Counted from the stretch's first letter, positions 50,077-61,741 are shown. The stretch: 64,000 nt of DNA from Providencia huaxiensis (GCF_002843235.3 NZ_CP031123.2:2852001-2916000), one strand, 5' to 3'. Notes: generated from the sequence alone by a model not told the origin. Program-made: numbers and translations.

Positions 50077-50096
50077 CACTGTATAAATTCACACTA
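50077..50096 (+). promoter_or_regulatory. LexA-like box before polB
   Basis: CACTGTATAAATTCACACTA follows the form CTG-N10-CAC, one base from the LexA core CTG-N10-CAG. Its TGTATAAA left part equals the box I recall for E. coli polB. It lies about 55 bp before the polB start. The last-base mismatch would weaken binding, so SOS control is possible but unproven. Confidence 0.45.
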
Positions 50097-50149
50097 TTCG
50101 CGTATATTTATCGTAACTATTTTTATACGAGTTTTATGCGAGTAGCCTA

Positions 50150-52501
50150 ATGACCCAACTTATCGCTCCAGCAGAAAGAGGCTTTATTCTTAGCCGCCAC
50201 TGGAAAGACACCCGCCACGGTGTTGAGGTCTCTTATTGGCTACTCACTGATAACCAACCTCAAAAGGTCACTGTTCCCTATCAAAAAGCGATTGGCTTTT
50301 TAGCTGAGTCTCAATTCCCTCAAGTAAAACATCTATTAGATGAACAACCCAGCATTACCTATCGGCTCCTTGAATTAATTGATTTTAAACGCGAAAAAGT
50401 CTATGCAATTTATTGCCACCAATATCGACAATTGCAAAATCTTGAAAAAAGTTGCAACGAATTGGGTGTCGAATTATTAGAAACCGATATTCGCCCAAGT
50501 GAACGCTATTTAATGGAACGCTTTATCGCGGCCTCTGTCTGGTTTTCTCGAAATCAGCAAGGGGAGTTTCAACTAAAGCCTTGCGAAGGCTACCGCCCTT
50601 TAGTCAAAGCCGTTTCCCTTGATATCGAAACCAGTCAACATGGTGAACTCTATTCGATAGGGTTGTCTGGCTGCGGTGACAACGTGGTATTTATGTTAGG
50701 GCCAGAACAAGGGCCGGCATTGAGCACTGAACATCGCTTAATTTATGTGAATAGCCGCCCGCAATTACTTCATAAACTCAATGAATGGCTTCACCAATAC
50801 GACCCTGATGCCATCATCGGTTGGAACCTAATCCAATTCGACCTACAAGTATTACAAAAACATGCAGAGCGTTATGGCATCCCCTTATTATTTGGCCGAC
50901 AAAGCAAAAAACTGGAATGGCGAGAGCATGGCTTTAAACAAGGGGTATTTTTTGCTGCCGCTGAAGGCCGGTTAATTATTGATGGTATCGATGCATTAAA
51001 AGCCGCGACATGGAGTTTTTCCTCATTTAGTTTAGAGTCTGTCGCCCAAGCGCTACTTGGTGAAGGTAAAGCGATTGATACCCCTTATGACCGAATGGAT
51101 GAGATCAACCGCCGCTTTGCTCACGATAAACCCGCTTTGGCACATTACAATATTCAAGACTGTATTTTAGTCCATCGGATCTTTGAAAAAACGGATTTAA
51201 TGGCGTTCTTGCAGGAACGTTCAACAGTAACCGGCCTTTCTGTCGATAAAATGGGCGGGTCTGTCGCGGCATTCTCACACCTTTATATTCCCCGTTTACA
51301 CCGCCTTGGATTTGTCGCTCCCAACTTTACGGAACATAAAATGCAACTGAACCCTGGGGGCTTTGTCATGGACTCCCAACCCGGGCTATATGACTCCGTA
51401 TTAGTTTTGGATTACAAAAGCCTATATCCTTCAATTATTAGAACTTTTCTCATCGACCCGGCGGGTATGATTGAAGGATTAGCGCATCCAGACCTTGAAT
51501 ATTCTATTCCCGGTTTTCGCCAAGCTTGGTTTTCTCGCACAACCCACTGTTTACCCGATATTGTCAGCCATATCTGGCAAGAACGGGATAAAGCCAAAAA
51601 AGAACATAATGCACCGCTATCCCAAGCGTTGAAAATTATTATGAACGCATTTGCTGGGGTACTTGGGGCTGAAGGTTGTCGTTTTTTTGACCCAAGGCTA
51701 ACTGCGTCAATCACCATGCGTGGCCATGAAATCATGCGTACAACCAAACGTTTGATTGAGTCACAGGGTTATCAGGTTATTTATGGGGACACCGACTCCA
51801 CGTTTGTGTGGTTACGTGATGCCCACAATGAAGAACAAGCGCAAAAAATTGGTTTTTCTTTACGTGATTACGTGAATAGCTGGTGGAAAAAACATTTAGC
51901 CGAAGAGTGGCAATTAGAGGGTGTTTTAGAGCTCGAATATGAAACCCATTACCGCCGATTTTTGATGCCAACGGTACGTGGTGCCGAAATGGGGAGTAAA
52001 AAGCGCTATGCAGGGCTGAGTAAAGACACCATGGTATTTAGAGGGTTGGAGACCATTCGCTCAGACTGGACACCTTTAGCACAAATATTCCAAAAAGAGC
52101 TCTATACCCGTATTTTTTATCGCCAACCTTACCGTGAATATATTCGTGAATATGTACAAAATATTCGTTCAGGCCAATATGATGACCGTTTAGTTTACCG
52201 TAAACGTCTGCGCCGAAAATTGACTGATTACCAAAAAAATGTTCCTCCCCACGTTCGAGCCGCTCGTGCCGCTGATGATTATAATTTAAAATTACAGCGC
52301 CCTTTGCAGTATCAAAATGGCGGTTGGATAAACTATATTATCACTCAAGCGGGGCCTGAACCGCTGGAAATCATCACAGCAAAACCGGATTACGAACATT
52401 ATATCGCTAAGCAAATCAAGCCAATAGCCGATGCCATCTTACCTTTCTTACAAGATGACTTTGATACCCTGCTAACTGGGCAAATCACCCTTTTGTTTTA
52501 A
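50150..52501 (+). CDS. polB: DNA polymerase II
   Basis: Pol II is the SOS-induced family B polymerase used in replication restart and bypass. The 783-aa length equals E. coli. The exonuclease motif [14 protein letters not shown] (ExoI), motif [15 protein letters not shown] and motif C YGDTDST are intact. Motif B reads [12 protein letters not shown] (495-506) where family B has K...N-x-x-Y-G: residue 502 is Ala (codon GCT at 51653-51655) in place of Tyr. All surrounding residues fit, so this is not a frameshift. It sits between thiQ and rapA; the ara genes found beside polB in E. coli are absent. Confidence 0.96.
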   Translation: MTQLIAPAERGFILSRHWKDTRHGVEVSYWLLTDNQPQKVTVPYQKAIGFLAESQFPQVKHLLDEQPSITYRLLELIDFKREKVYAIYCHQYRQLQNLEKSCNELGVELLETDIRPSERYLMERFIAASVWFSRNQQGEFQLKPCEGYRPLVKAVSLDIETSQHGELYSIGLSGCGDNVVFMLGPEQGPALSTEHRLIYVNSRPQLLHKLNEWLHQYDPDAIIGWNLIQFDLQVLQKHAERYGIPLLFGRQSKKLEWREHGFKQGVFFAAAEGRLIIDGIDALKAATWSFSSFSLESVAQALLGEGKAIDTPYDRMDEINRRFAHDKPALAHYNIQDCILVHRIFEKTDLMAFLQERSTVTGLSVDKMGGSVAAFSHLYIPRLHRLGFVAPNFTEHKMQLNPGGFVMDSQPGLYDSVLVLDYKSLYPSIIRTFLIDPAGMIEGLAHPDLEYSIPGFRQAWFSRTTHCLPDIVSHIWQERDKAKKEHNAPLSQALKIIMNAFAGVLGAEGCRFFDPRLTASITMRGHEIMRTTKRLIESQGYQVIYGDTDSTFVWLRDAHNEEQAQKIGFSLRDYVNSWWKKHLAEEWQLEGVLELEYETHYRRFLMPTVRGAEMGSKKRYAGLSKDTMVFRGLETIRSDWTPLAQIFQKELYTRIFYRQPYREYIREYVQNIRSGQYDDRLVYRKRLRRKLTDYQKNVPPHVRAARAADDYNLKLQRPLQYQNGGWINYIITQAGPEPLEIITAKPDYEHYIAKQIKPIADAILPFLQDDFDTLLTGQITLLF

Positions 52502-52880
52502 AATTTATTCCACCTTTGATGCTTTTTTAACAGGTGACGATAGCCCTCGGTTGAATTAATATATCGCCCCTTTGGTATCTCGCACGTCTGGCTACACAAA
52601 TTATGCGTGATAATCAACAATACCCGTTATAATTCAAATAGACATTGCTTATTGTCTTGGCCACAAGCCCAGCAAACGCTTTGATGCTTACTTTGCTGCA
52701 ATTTGAATGATTAAATGTGTATAATTAATCATCAGGTAACGACTGTTTTTAAAATAATTCGAACTCTTCCTTGTGTAACTAGCTAATGAGTTACACCAAC
52801 ACTGGGCGAAGACACTGATAAAAATTGTCTTAAAAAATCTAAAAAATAAACTCTCAATTTTATGGAATTAAGTTAAATCT
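52502..52880. other. 379-bp gap between polB and rapA with a degenerate repeat
   Basis: A roughly 100-bp segment (about 52620-52720) starts CCCGTTATAATTCAAAT and ends TTTGCTGCAATTTGAATGATT. Its ends resemble the ERIC terminal repeats, but the ERIC core is not recognisable. The rest is AT-rich; the rapA promoter must lie here but I could not single it out. Confidence 0.45.
52620..52720. repeat. Degenerate ERIC/MITE-like element
   Basis: The left end CCCGTTATAATTCAAAT and right end GCTGCAATTTGAATGATTA are near-inverted copies, and compare with CTGCAACTTGAAGTATGACG at the end of the ERIC copy near 60365. The centre has no ERIC core, so I rate it only as a probable relic. Confidence 0.35.
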
Positions 52881-55787
52881 ATGCCATTTACTCTTGGTCA
52901 ACGCTGGATCAGCGATACAGAAAGCGAACTTGGATTAGGTGCCATCGTGGCAATTGATGCCCGTATGGTAACGCTGCTTTTCCCTGCTAGTGGCGAAAAC
53001 CGCCTGTACTCTAGCAGTGATGCCCCTATTACCCGAGTGATGTTTAATGAAGGTGATACCATTACCAGCCACGAAGGCTGGCAACTTCAAGTTGAAAGCA
53101 TTGAAGAAGATAAAGGATTATTGACTTACATCGGCACACGCTTAGATACGCAAGAAACCGGTGTGAGCCTTAGAGAAGTGTTCCTTGACAGCAAGCTCAC
53201 ATTCAATAAGCCGCAAGACCGTTTATTTGCTGGGCAAATTGACCGTATGGATCGTTTTGCTTTGCGCTTTCGTGCACGCAAGTTCCAAAGCGAGCAAGTC
53301 AAACACCAAACGACAGGGCTACGCGGCATTCGTGCAAGTTTGATCCCACACCAATTACATATTGCCAATGAAGTGGGAAAACGCCACCACCCGCGCGTAT
53401 TACTCGCTGACGAAGTGGGCTTAGGTAAAACCATTGAAGCAGGGATGATTATCCACCAGCAATTGATGGCAGGCCGTGCTGAACGTGTCTTAGTTATTGT
53501 TCCTGATAGCTTACAGCACCAATGGCTCGTTGAGATGCTGCGCCGCTTTAACCTGCGCTTTTCTCTGTTTGATGATAGCCGTTACAGTGAAGCGCAACAT
53601 GATAGCGATAACCCATTTGAAACAGAGCAACTCGTTCTGTGTTCACTGGATTTCGTCCGCCGCAATAAGCAGCGTTTTGACCAATTAGTTGAAGCTGGCT
53701 GGGACATGATGGTTGTCGATGAAGCTCACCACTTACAGTGGAGCGAGACTGCCCCGAGCCGCGAATATCAAGTGATTGAAACATTAGCCGAAAATATCCC
53801 GTCTATTTTGCTATTAACGGCAACACCAGAACAGCTAGGCCAAGAAAGCCACTTCGCTCGCCTGCGTTTACTTGACCCTAGCCGTTTCCATGATTACCAA
53901 GACTTTATTGCTGAGCAAGAAAACTACCGTCCAGTTGCTGATGCGGTTTCCCTGTTACTGTCGGGTGACAAACTGACTAATGACCAGCAAAATTTACTTA
54001 ACGAGCTAATCAAAGAACAAGATATCGAACCACTGCTAAAAGCGGCAAACCTTGAAAGTGAAGATGGCCATGCTGCACGCCAAGAGCTGATCAACATGTT
54101 AATGGATCGCCACGGTACCAGTCGCCTATTGTTCAGAAATACCCGCAATGGTGTTAAAGGCTTCCCTCGCCGTGAATTGCATTCGTTAAAAATGCCCTTA
54201 CCCACCCAATACCAAACCGCAATTAAAGTGGCGGGTATTATGGGCAGTAAAAAAGACCTTGAAACACGTGCAAAAGAGATGCTCTATCCAGAGCAAATTT
54301 ACCAAGAGTTTGAAGGTGAAAATGCCACTTGGTGGAACTTTGACCCGCGTGTTGAATGGTTAATGGGCTTTTTGACCGCAAACCGCCATGAAAAAGTGTT
54401 AGTGATCTGCGCGAAAGCCGCAACTGCTTTACAATTAGAACAAGTTTTACGCGAACGCGAAGCGATTCGTGCTGCTGTGTTCCATGAAGGGCTATCGTTA
54501 TTAGAGCGTGACCGAGCGGCTGCCTATTTCGCATCTCAAGAAGAAGGGGCACAGGTGCTATTGTGTTCTGAAATCGGCTCTGAAGGACGTAACTTCCAAT
54601 TTGCTAACCAATTAGTGATGTTCGACCTGCCGTTTAATCCAGACTTACTCGAACAGCGTATTGGCCGTTTAGACCGTATTGGCCAAAGCCGTGATATCAG
54701 CATCCATGTGCCTTATTTAGAAAGTACTGCACAATCGGTGTTGATCCGCTGGTATCACGAAGGCTTAGATGCCTTTGAACATACCTGCCCAACAGGTCGC
54801 GCTATCTACGATAAATACTACCAACCATTACTGCAATTTATGGCTGAACCGACAGTCACTGAAGGTTTTGATGATTTTATTAAAACCTGCCGTGCTGAAC
54901 ATGACAGCTTAAAATTACAATTAGAACAAGGCCGTGACCGTTTACTTGAAATGCATTCAAACGGTGGCGAGTCGGGTAATCAATTAGCTGAAGAAATTGG
55001 CGAAGGTGATAACGATACCGAATTGGTCAACTTTGCACTCAATCTTTTTGATATCGTGGGTATTAATCAAGAAGATAAAAGTGACAACTTGATTATCCTA
55101 ACCCCTTCAGACCATATGTTAGTACCTGATTTCCCAGGGCTTCCTCAAGATGGTTGCACCATCACATTTGATAGAGAGCAAGCGCTTTCCCGTGAAGACA
55201 CGCAATTTATCAGCTGGGAGCACCCTATTATTCGTAATGGTTTAGATTTAGTGTTATCTGGCGATACCGGCAGCTGCGCAGTTTCTTTATTGAAAAACAA
55301 AGCATTGCCTGTTGGCACCTTATTGACTGAACTCATTTACGTTGTGGAAGCGCAAGCGCCTAAAAACCTGCAAATTAGTCGTTTCTTACCAGCAACTCCG
55401 GTACGTTTATTAATTGATTTAAAAGGTAATAACTTATCATCTCAAGTTGAGTTTGAAAGTTTTAACCGCCAATTAAATGCCATTAACCGCCATATGGCGA
55501 GCAAATTGGTCAATGCCGTACAAAATGAGGTTCATTCGGTATTACGCTTATCTGAACCAATGATCGAAAAAGAAGCCAAGGCATTGATAGAAAATGCAAA
55601 AGAAGCTGCGGATAAGGCACTGACGCTGGAGCTCTCTCGTTTAGAAGCACTTAAAGCGGTCAACCCAAACATCCGTGATGAAGAGCTTGATATCATTGAA
55701 GAAGAGCGCCAGAAACTGATGACCAATATCGACCAAGCTACGTGGCGCCTAGATGCCATCCGCTTAGTTGTGGTGACTCATCAATAA
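52881..55787 (+). CDS. rapA: RNA polymerase-associated ATPase RapA
   Basis: RapA (HepA) is a Swi2/Snf2 ATPase that recycles RNA polymerase after termination. The 968-aa length equals E. coli. N-terminal Tudor-like domains ([20 protein letters not shown] onward) precede Walker A DEVGLGKT (near 175-182) and box II VVDEAHH (near 278). The second helicase lobe has [15 protein letters not shown] and [11 protein letters not shown]. The C-terminus ends [12 protein letters not shown] as in E. coli. It is followed by a hairpin and rluA. Confidence 0.98.
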   Translation: MPFTLGQRWISDTESELGLGAIVAIDARMVTLLFPASGENRLYSSSDAPITRVMFNEGDTITSHEGWQLQVESIEEDKGLLTYIGTRLDTQETGVSLREVFLDSKLTFNKPQDRLFAGQIDRMDRFALRFRARKFQSEQVKHQTTGLRGIRASLIPHQLHIANEVGKRHHPRVLLADEVGLGKTIEAGMIIHQQLMAGRAERVLVIVPDSLQHQWLVEMLRRFNLRFSLFDDSRYSEAQHDSDNPFETEQLVLCSLDFVRRNKQRFDQLVEAGWDMMVVDEAHHLQWSETAPSREYQVIETLAENIPSILLLTATPEQLGQESHFARLRLLDPSRFHDYQDFIAEQENYRPVADAVSLLLSGDKLTNDQQNLLNELIKEQDIEPLLKAANLESEDGHAARQELINMLMDRHGTSRLLFRNTRNGVKGFPRRELHSLKMPLPTQYQTAIKVAGIMGSKKDLETRAKEMLYPEQIYQEFEGENATWWNFDPRVEWLMGFLTANRHEKVLVICAKAATALQLEQVLREREAIRAAVFHEGLSLLERDRAAAYFASQEEGAQVLLCSEIGSEGRNFQFANQLVMFDLPFNPDLLEQRIGRLDRIGQSRDISIHVPYLESTAQSVLIRWYHEGLDAFEHTCPTGRAIYDKYYQPLLQFMAEPTVTEGFDDFIKTCRAEHDSLKLQLEQGRDRLLEMHSNGGESGNQLAEEIGEGDNDTELVNFALNLFDIVGINQEDKSDNLIILTPSDHMLVPDFPGLPQDGCTITFDREQALSREDTQFISWEHPIIRNGLDLVLSGDTGSCAVSLLKNKALPVGTLLTELIYVVEAQAPKNLQISRFLPATPVRLLIDLKGNNLSSQVEFESFNRQLNAINRHMASKLVNAVQNEVHSVLRLSEPMIEKEAKALIENAKEAADKALTLELSRLEALKAVNPNIRDEELDIIEEERQKLMTNIDQATWRLDAIRLVVVTHQ

Positions 55788-55869
55788 GCGTATTAGGTGC
55801 TAAGCCATTCAATCCACTTATTATTAGCTATTTAAATTATGGTGAACGTAGCTTAAAATTATCACCAAT

Positions 55870-55891
55870 TTCTCCCTCATTAGAGGGAGAA
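55870..55891 (+). terminator. Hairpin terminator between rapA and rluA
   Basis: TTCTCCCTC and GAGGGAGAA form a 9-bp stem with an ATTA loop, followed by TTTATTTTAAG. It is a compact stem with a moderate T-tract, lying about 80 nt past rapA. Confidence 0.65.
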
Positions 55892-55924
55892 TTTATTTTA
55901 AGAGCTTTGGGAGCGATATACCTT

Positions 55925-56578
55925 ATGATGGAACCTTACCATCCCTCCGTTGAACCTTGGCTGCATGTGCTCTACCAAGATGACCATATTATTGCGGTGA
56001 ATAAGCCAAGTGGGCTACTTTCTGTGCCTGGGAAAGCTCCTGAGCACCACGACAGCATTATGAGTCGTGTTCAGCGTGATTTTCCCGCAGCTGAATCCGT
56101 ACATCGCTTAGATATGGCGACAAGTGGTGTCATGGTTGTGGCACTACACAAGAAGGCTGAGCGGGAGCTTAAACGCCAATTTAGGGAGCGTGAGCCCAAA
56201 AAAGTCTATATTGCTCGTGTTTGGGGGCATTTAGAAAAAGAAGAAGGTTTGATTGATTTACCACTGATTTGTGATTGGCCAAACCGCCCTAAGCAAAAAG
56301 TGTGTTTCGAAACAGGGAAATCAGCACAAACTGAGTACCAAGTTTTACAATATGAAGAACAAGCAACTCGCGTGAAACTGTCACCGATTACAGGTCGTTC
56401 TCACCAGCTGAGAGTTCATATGTTAGCTTTAGGCCACCCAATCCTTGGTGATCGCTTTTATGCTCACGATGAAGCCAAAGCGCTCGCCCCTCGCTTACAA
56501 TTACATGCACAGGAATTATATATCACCCATCCTGAATATGGCACGCCAATGCATTTTACCTGCCCACCGGATTTTTAA
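55925..56578 (+). CDS. rluA: Dual-specificity pseudouridine synthase RluA
   Basis: RluA makes pseudouridine at 23S rRNA position 746 and tRNA position 32. The 217-aa product has the catalytic Asp D63 in VHRLDMATSGVMVV and the motif GRSHQLRVHMLALGHPILGDRFYA. The longest open frame begins inside rapA 61 codons upstream, but those codons run through the rapA end and its terminator; the family N-terminus is at MMEPYHPSVEPWLHVLYQDD. A GGGAG lies 12 nt upstream. Confidence 0.95.
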   Translation: MMEPYHPSVEPWLHVLYQDDHIIAVNKPSGLLSVPGKAPEHHDSIMSRVQRDFPAAESVHRLDMATSGVMVVALHKKAERELKRQFREREPKKVYIARVWGHLEKEEGLIDLPLICDWPNRPKQKVCFETGKSAQTEYQVLQYEEQATRVKLSPITGRSHQLRVHMLALGHPILGDRFYAHDEAKALAPRLQLHAQELYITHPEYGTPMHFTCPPDF

Positions 56579-56624
56579 TGCTAGATTTATTTGATCGTTT
56601 GATTAATTTTCCCTCCCCCTAGCA

Positions 56625-56727
56625 TACCCTAAATGGTTTGTGCCGCAGCTAGGCGGCAAGAGAGCGAATCCCTAGGAGCGTAGATAACTACGTGACTAGG
56701 GTTCATGAATGAAGACAACAAAGCGAG
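56625..56727. repeat. ERIC element, 3'-truncated copy
   Basis: It begins near CATACCCTAAATGGTTTG and contains the ERIC core GCGAATCCCTAGGAGCG followed by GTGACTAGGGTTCATGAATG, which matches GAATCCCCAGGAGC and GTGACTGGGGTGAGCG of the ERIC consensus. After GACAACAAAGCG the right terminal repeat is missing. It lies about 46 bp past rluA. Confidence 0.85.
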
Positions 56728-56754
56728 ATTTTTTGGTTTTTCTTCGTTAGCCTG

Positions 56755-56880
56755 ATTTCCCTTAAATAGTTCGTGTTGCAGCTAGGCGGCAAGAGAGCGA
56801 ATCCCTAGGAGCATACAGTAGTATGTGACTAGGGTGCGCGAGCGCAGCCAACAACGCTGCGGCGCAAAATATGACGGGGA
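56755..56880. repeat. ERIC element, full-length copy
   Basis: About 126 bp, the classical ERIC size. The terminal repeats ATTTCCCTTAAATA and TATGACGGGGAAAT face each other; the core reads GCGAATCCCTAGGAGCATAC then GTATGTGACTAGGGTGCGCG. It abuts the djlA stop and lies just 27 bp from the truncated copy, so the two form a direct tandem. Confidence 0.9.
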
Positions 56881-56883
56881 AAT

Positions 56884-57699
56884 TTATTTGAAGCCGAGCT
56901 CCTTCTTGACTAAGTCATAAGCTGCTTGGATTGATTGCGCTTTCTGCTTCGCAATCTCCATCATCTCTGGCGGTAAACCTTTCGCAACCAACTTATCTGG
57001 GTGATGTTCGCTCATTAATTTACGATAGGCACGCTTAATTTTTGTTGGGTCGTCACTGGGAGACACACCAAGCACTTTACAAGCATCGTCAAGGGTTGGG
57101 CCATTCGATTGCTGATAATACCCTCCTGATTGCTGCTGAGAGTAACCTTGGCCAAATTGGCGACCACTTTGGATCATATCCAAGAACTGTTCAAACTGAA
57201 CCTTAGAAATCCCTAGCTCTTCTGCAATGATAAACAACACTTTTCGTTCGTTTGGGTGTAATTGTCCATCTGCAAAAGCAGCTTGTAATTGAATTTCCAG
57301 AAACATCTGAATCAAATCAAAACGGCCATAACAAGCCATTCGTAGTTGTTTTAATACATCTCGTAATGGAAAGTTAGGGGATTTACCTTCTCTAAACGCT
57401 TGTTGAGCCGCTTTTCGTGTTTCTCCGTGTAATTGCATTCTGTCCATTAAATTGGTCGCAAGCTGAATATCTGTCTCGGTTACACGGCCTTTGGACTTCG
57501 TTAAATGCCCCAAAATTTGGAAAGTACTCGCAAAAAAAATGATTTGGCGATCTCGCTTATTCATTCTCCCTGCAAATTTACGTTGGATCGATGCTTTATC
57601 AAAACCATGCCCAATAATTAACCCAATTAGCGCTCCCCAAAAGCCCAATCCAGAGACGATTGCGAGTATAACGCCAATAATTTTGCCCCAATAGTGCAT
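56884..57699 (-). CDS. djlA: Co-chaperone DjlA (membrane J-domain protein)
   Basis: DjlA is an inner-membrane DnaK co-chaperone that influences the Rcs phosphorelay and capsule. The 271-aa protein has one N-terminal transmembrane segment ([27 protein letters not shown], residues 7-33), a TerB-like middle domain, and a C-terminal J-domain ([32 protein letters not shown]) with the HPD tripeptide. A Gln/Gly-rich linker joins the two domains. It is divergent from lptD. Confidence 0.96.
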   Translation of the reverse strand: MHYWGKIIGVILAIVSGLGFWGALIGLIIGHGFDKASIQRKFAGRMNKRDRQIIFFASTFQILGHLTKSKGRVTETDIQLATNLMDRMQLHGETRKAAQQAFREGKSPNFPLRDVLKQLRMACYGRFDLIQMFLEIQLQAAFADGQLHPNERKVLFIIAEELGISKVQFEQFLDMIQSGRQFGQGYSQQQSGGYYQQSNGPTLDDACKVLGVSPSDDPTKIKRAYRKLMSEHHPDKLVAKGLPPEMMEIAKQKAQSIQAAYDLVKKELGFK

Positions 57700-57877
57700 A
57701 TATCCCTCAATTCTTCAATGCTCAAAATGCAATTTTGCATTATCATACTATTCATTCAGCTCTATGCATAACTACCCGCGCGTAAAGTTTCTTACATTAT
57801 ACTGGCGCAAAGTGGTTGGCTAAGTTAGTCTTTGAGCGTTTGCTGGCGATGCCAATGATGACGGAACCCCATATTTA

Positions 57878-60253
57878 ATGATGAAAAAAAGCTATCCAAC
57901 ACTACTCGCCACCATGGTATGGGCGGCAATTTATAGTCAGCAAGCGCATGCTGACCTTGCACAGCAGTGTATGCTGGGTGTCCCTGTTTACACAAAACCG
58001 ATTGTAAAAGGTGACCCTAACGACCTGCCGATTCACATTACCGCTGAAGATGTCCGTGGTGAATACCCTAATTTTGTTGAATATGAAGGTAATGTCGATA
58101 TTCAACAAGGGAACCAAACATTAACCGCTGATAATGTGAAGCTCACCCAAACAGAAACAGCGGGTGAACTCCCTGTGCGCGAAGTCACGGCAACCGGAAA
58201 TGTTCACTACGATGACCCACAAATTATCTTAAAAGGCCCTTCTGCGTGGTCTAACTTAGATAATAAAAACACGGATGTGAATGATGGTAACTACATGATG
58301 GTAGGCCGTCAGGGGCGTGGTGACGCGAAAAAAATGAAAATGCGTGGTGAAAACCGTTATTCAATTATGGAAAACGGCACGTTCACGACCTGTTTACCCG
58401 GCAATAATAGCTGGAGCGTTGCTGGCTCTGAAGTGATAATCGACCGCGAAGAAGAAGTCGCTGAAATTTGGCATGCACGTTTTAAAGTCGGTGACGTGCC
58501 TATTTTCTATAGCCCATATATGCAATTACCAATTGGTAATAAACGTCGTTCCGGTTTCTTAATTCCGACTGGGAGCTATTCAAGTAACGATGGGCTAGAG
58601 TTTTCATTACCCTATTATTGGAATATTGCGCCAAACTACGATGCCACGATTACACCTCAATTTATGACCCACCGTGGTGTAAAATTAAATAATGAATTCC
58701 GTTACCTAATTGCTCCTGGTACAGGGACCGTGGCCTTTGATTTTCTAAATCATGACCGAGCTTATATCAAAGACAAAGAACGTGGTAAGCGTGAAGATCG
58801 TGATAGCGATGACCGCTGGTTATTCTACTGGCGCCATTCTGGGACTTATGCAGGGCACTGGAATTTTAGCTCTGACTATACCAAAGTGAGCGACCCTAGC
58901 TATTTTACTGACTTTAGTTCCCAGTACGGTAGCACCACTGATGGCTACGCCACGCAAAAATTCAGTGCAGGTTATTCAGATACAAACTGGAATGCGAAAG
59001 TCACTCACAAACAATTCCAAATTTTTGCGGACAACCCCAACAAGCGTGCTTATAAAGCAGAGCCACAGGTGGACTTCAATTATTATAAAAATAATTTAGG
59101 TGCCTTTGATGTGCATACTTACGCACAAGCTGCCCGTTTTACGAGTGTGGGGAAAAATAACCCAGATGCAACTCGCTTACACATTGAGCCTGAAGTGAAC
59201 CTGCCATTATCTAATGGCTGGGCAAATATGAATAACAGTATCAAACTGTATGCGACGCATTACGACCAAGATATCCCTCGCTCAAATACGGATAAAAGCT
59301 TAGAAAAAAATGTGACGCGCGTTCTGCCTATGTTTAAAAGCGATGCAAAAGTTGTCTTCGAACGAGACCTTTTCCAAGGCAGCGATTTCGTTCAAACATT
59401 AGAACCACGTGTCCAATATTTGTATATTCCGTATAAAGATCAAGACAATATCAATAACTTTGACTCTTCATTATTGCAGTCAGACTATAGCGGTTTATTC
59501 CGTGACCGAATTTACAGTGGCCTTGACCGTATCGCCTCTGCAAACCAGTTCACTACAGGTGTTACAACACGTGTTTATGACGATGCTTTAGCGGAACGCT
59601 TTAACTTCTCCGTGGGTCAAATTTATTACTTTGAACGCCCACGTGCAGGTGATTCAAATCGTCCAATTGATGATAAAAGCAACACTGGCTCATTATTGTG
59701 GGCCACTGACTCTATGTGGCGAATTGATGATAACTGGGGCTTACGGGGTGGTTTGCAATATGACCGCCGCCTCGGTAATGTCACTATGGGGAATGCGGTT
59801 GCAGAATACCGTTTAGATGCCGATCGTTTAGTTCAGTTGAACTACCGTTTCGTTGACCGCGATTATATTCAAGCAACCTTCCGTCGTGAAGATACGGCAA
59901 ACGGAGGCTATACCTATACGCTGCCTGAATACCAACGTGGTATTTCACAAGTGGGTACTGTCGTGAGTTGGCCATTAAGCGAACGTTGGGGCTTTGTAGG
60001 GTCATATTATTATGATACTAAACAGCAGCAACCTGCTAGCCAACTGGTTGGTTTGCAATACAATACTTGTTGTTGGGCAGTCAATCTTGGTTATGAACGT
60101 AAGATAGTTGGTTGGCAAAAAGAGAAGTTCAGCAGTGAATATGACAATAAATGGTCAATCAATGTGGAACTTAGAGGCCTAAATAACAATCATAGTTTAG
60201 GTAGCCAGAAAATGTTAGAAAGTGGCATTATGCCTTATCAACGCGCTTTCTGA
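57878..60253 (+). CDS. lptD: LPS-assembly outer-membrane protein LptD
   Basis: LptD with LptE inserts lipopolysaccharide into the outer leaflet. The 791-aa precursor has a signal peptide (to about residue 25), an N-terminal periplasmic OstA domain ([23 protein letters not shown]) and a 26-strand barrel. The four conserved cysteines needed for disulphide rearrangement are present: C31, the Cys in TFTTCLPG, and the pair in [12 protein letters not shown]. It heads lptD-surA-pdxA-rsmA-apaG-apaH. Confidence 0.97.
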   Translation: MMKKSYPTLLATMVWAAIYSQQAHADLAQQCMLGVPVYTKPIVKGDPNDLPIHITAEDVRGEYPNFVEYEGNVDIQQGNQTLTADNVKLTQTETAGELPVREVTATGNVHYDDPQIILKGPSAWSNLDNKNTDVNDGNYMMVGRQGRGDAKKMKMRGENRYSIMENGTFTTCLPGNNSWSVAGSEVIIDREEEVAEIWHARFKVGDVPIFYSPYMQLPIGNKRRSGFLIPTGSYSSNDGLEFSLPYYWNIAPNYDATITPQFMTHRGVKLNNEFRYLIAPGTGTVAFDFLNHDRAYIKDKERGKREDRDSDDRWLFYWRHSGTYAGHWNFSSDYTKVSDPSYFTDFSSQYGSTTDGYATQKFSAGYSDTNWNAKVTHKQFQIFADNPNKRAYKAEPQVDFNYYKNNLGAFDVHTYAQAARFTSVGKNNPDATRLHIEPEVNLPLSNGWANMNNSIKLYATHYDQDIPRSNTDKSLEKNVTRVLPMFKSDAKVVFERDLFQGSDFVQTLEPRVQYLYIPYKDQDNINNFDSSLLQSDYSGLFRDRIYSGLDRIASANQFTTGVTTRVYDDALAERFNFSVGQIYYFERPRAGDSNRPIDDKSNTGSLLWATDSMWRIDDNWGLRGGLQYDRRLGNVTMGNAVAEYRLDADRLVQLNYRFVDRDYIQATFRREDTANGGYTYTLPEYQRGISQVGTVVSWPLSERWGFVGSYYYDTKQQQPASQLVGLQYNTCCWAVNLGYERKIVGWQKEKFSSEYDNKWSINVELRGLNNNHSLGSQKMLESGIMPYQRAF

Positions 60254-60283
60254 TAAAAATAACATAAATTTGCTCTAATAATT

Positions 60284-60365
60284 CGAGGGCTGTTGGGAGC
60301 ATACATAAGTATGTGACTAGTGCGAATGAGCGCAGTCAACAACACTGCAACTTGAAGTATGACGA
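60284..60365. repeat. ERIC element, 5'-truncated copy, in the lptD-surA gap
   Basis: The right part reads GGGAGCATACATAAGTATG, GTGACTAGTGCGAATGAGCG, then CAACACTGCAACTTGAAGTA and TGACGAGTA, which fits ERIC from its core to its right end. The left half, including the GAATCC arm, is lost. It ends just before the surA ribosome-binding region, so it is part of the lptD-surA transcript. Confidence 0.85.
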
Positions 60366-60421
60366 GTAAAAAGAGATTAGCCCGCTTTTGCGGAATCAAA
60401 GTCAATATTTATAGGACCATT

Positions 60422-61741
60422 ATGAAGAATTGGAGAACGCTTATTCTGGGACTGATGTTCGCAAGCTCCACTGCTTTGGCTGCGCCTCAGCAAATGGATA
60501 AAGTCGCTGCGGTCGTCAATAACGGTGTTGTACTGGAAAGTGACGTCCAGAATATGATCAACACGGTAAAACTGAATGCTCAGAACGCACGTCAACAGGT
60601 GCCTGATGATCAAACTCTGCGTCATCAGATCCTTGAGCGTCTCGTTATGGATAACATCATTTTGCAAATGGCTAGCCAAATGCAAATCAATATTCCAGAT
60701 GAAGCCGTGGATGCAACTATTACTGATATCGCTCGTCAAAACGGTTTAACACTGCAGCAAATGCAACAGCGTTTAACCGCAGATGGCATCAATATGAATC
60801 AATATCGTAGCGAAATTCGTAAAGAGATGCTGATTGCTGAAGTGCGTAACAATGAAGTTCGCCGCCGTGTTACCATTTTACCTCAAGAAGTTGATTCGCT
60901 TGCTGAACAAATGAGCTCACAAGCAAATTACGAAATGGGCGTTAACCTAAGTCATATCTTGATCCCATTAGCCGAAAATCCAACACAAGAACAGCTAAAA
61001 ACCGCTGAAGCGTTAGTAAATAAAATTTTAGATGAACTGAAAAAAGGTGGAGATTTTGGTAAATTAGCTATCGCTTATTCCGCAGATCCCCAAGCGCTGA
61101 AAGGCGGTAATATGGGTTGGTCACGCCTGCAAGAATTACCAGTTGTCTTTGCTGAACAACTGAAAAATGCGAAAAAAGGCGATATTGCTGGCCCAATTCG
61201 CTCCGGTGTCGGCTACCATATTTTACGTGTTAACGATGTCAGTGGTGGCAGCCAACCTATTTCTGTCACAGAAGTGAAAGCGCGCCATATCTTGATTAAG
61301 TCATCTCCAATTATGGATGATGCACAAGCAAGACAAAAACTAACTCAAATTGCTCAGGAAATTCGTTCAGGCAAAATCTCATTTGAAGATGCTGCAAAAG
61401 AAAATTCTGAAGACCCGGGTAGTGCGTTAAAAGGCGGTGAATTAGGTTGGAATATGCCTGACGTCTATGACCCAGCTTTCCGTGATGCGTTAATGAGATT
61501 GAATAAAGGCGAATTAAGCCAACCTGTTCAATCAAATTTTGGTTGGCACTTAATTCAGTTAGAAGACACACGCAACGTTGATAAAACAGACGCGGCACAA
61601 AAAGATCAAGCATACCGTTTGCTGTTTAATCGTAAATTTAACGAAGAAGCGCAGAGCTGGATGCAAGAACAACGTGCCTCCGCTTACGTAAAAATGGTTG
61701 ATGGTCGTGACAGCCAATCTGCAGATGAAAAATCAAATTAA
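60422..61741 (+). CDS. surA: Periplasmic chaperone and peptidyl-prolyl isomerase SurA
   Basis: SurA escorts outer-membrane proteins, including LptD, across the periplasm. The 439-aa protein has a signal peptide ([20 protein letters not shown]), an N-terminal chaperone module ([21 protein letters not shown]), and two parvulin domains near 180-280 and 290-390 (each with an S/ARHILI or SHILI start and GGxLGW/GGNMGW block). I start at ATG 60422-60424 with AGGA 5 nt upstream, 21 codons inside the longest frame, which would run through the ERIC end. Confidence 0.96.
   Translation: MKNWRTLILGLMFASSTALAAPQQMDKVAAVVNNGVVLESDVQNMINTVKLNAQNARQQVPDDQTLRHQILERLVMDNIILQMASQMQINIPDEAVDATITDIARQNGLTLQQMQQRLTADGINMNQYRSEIRKEMLIAEVRNNEVRRRVTILPQEVDSLAEQMSSQANYEMGVNLSHILIPLAENPTQEQLKTAEALVNKILDELKKGGDFGKLAIAYSADPQALKGGNMGWSRLQELPVVFAEQLKNAKKGDIAGPIRSGVGYHILRVNDVSGGSQPISVTEVKARHILIKSSPIMDDAQARQKLTQIAQEIRSGKISFEDAAKENSEDPGSALKGGELGWNMPDVYDPAFRDALMRLNKGELSQPVQSNFGWHLIQLEDTRNVDKTDAAQKDQAYRLLFNRKFNEEAQSWMQEQRASAYVKMVDGRDSQSADEKSN

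Noticed and set aside
57863..57867. GGAAC before lptD as a sigma-E -35 box
   Set aside because: It is only 11 bp from the lptD ATG, leaving no room for a -10 and start site. The true promoter must lie further upstream; I found no convincing sigma-E pair.
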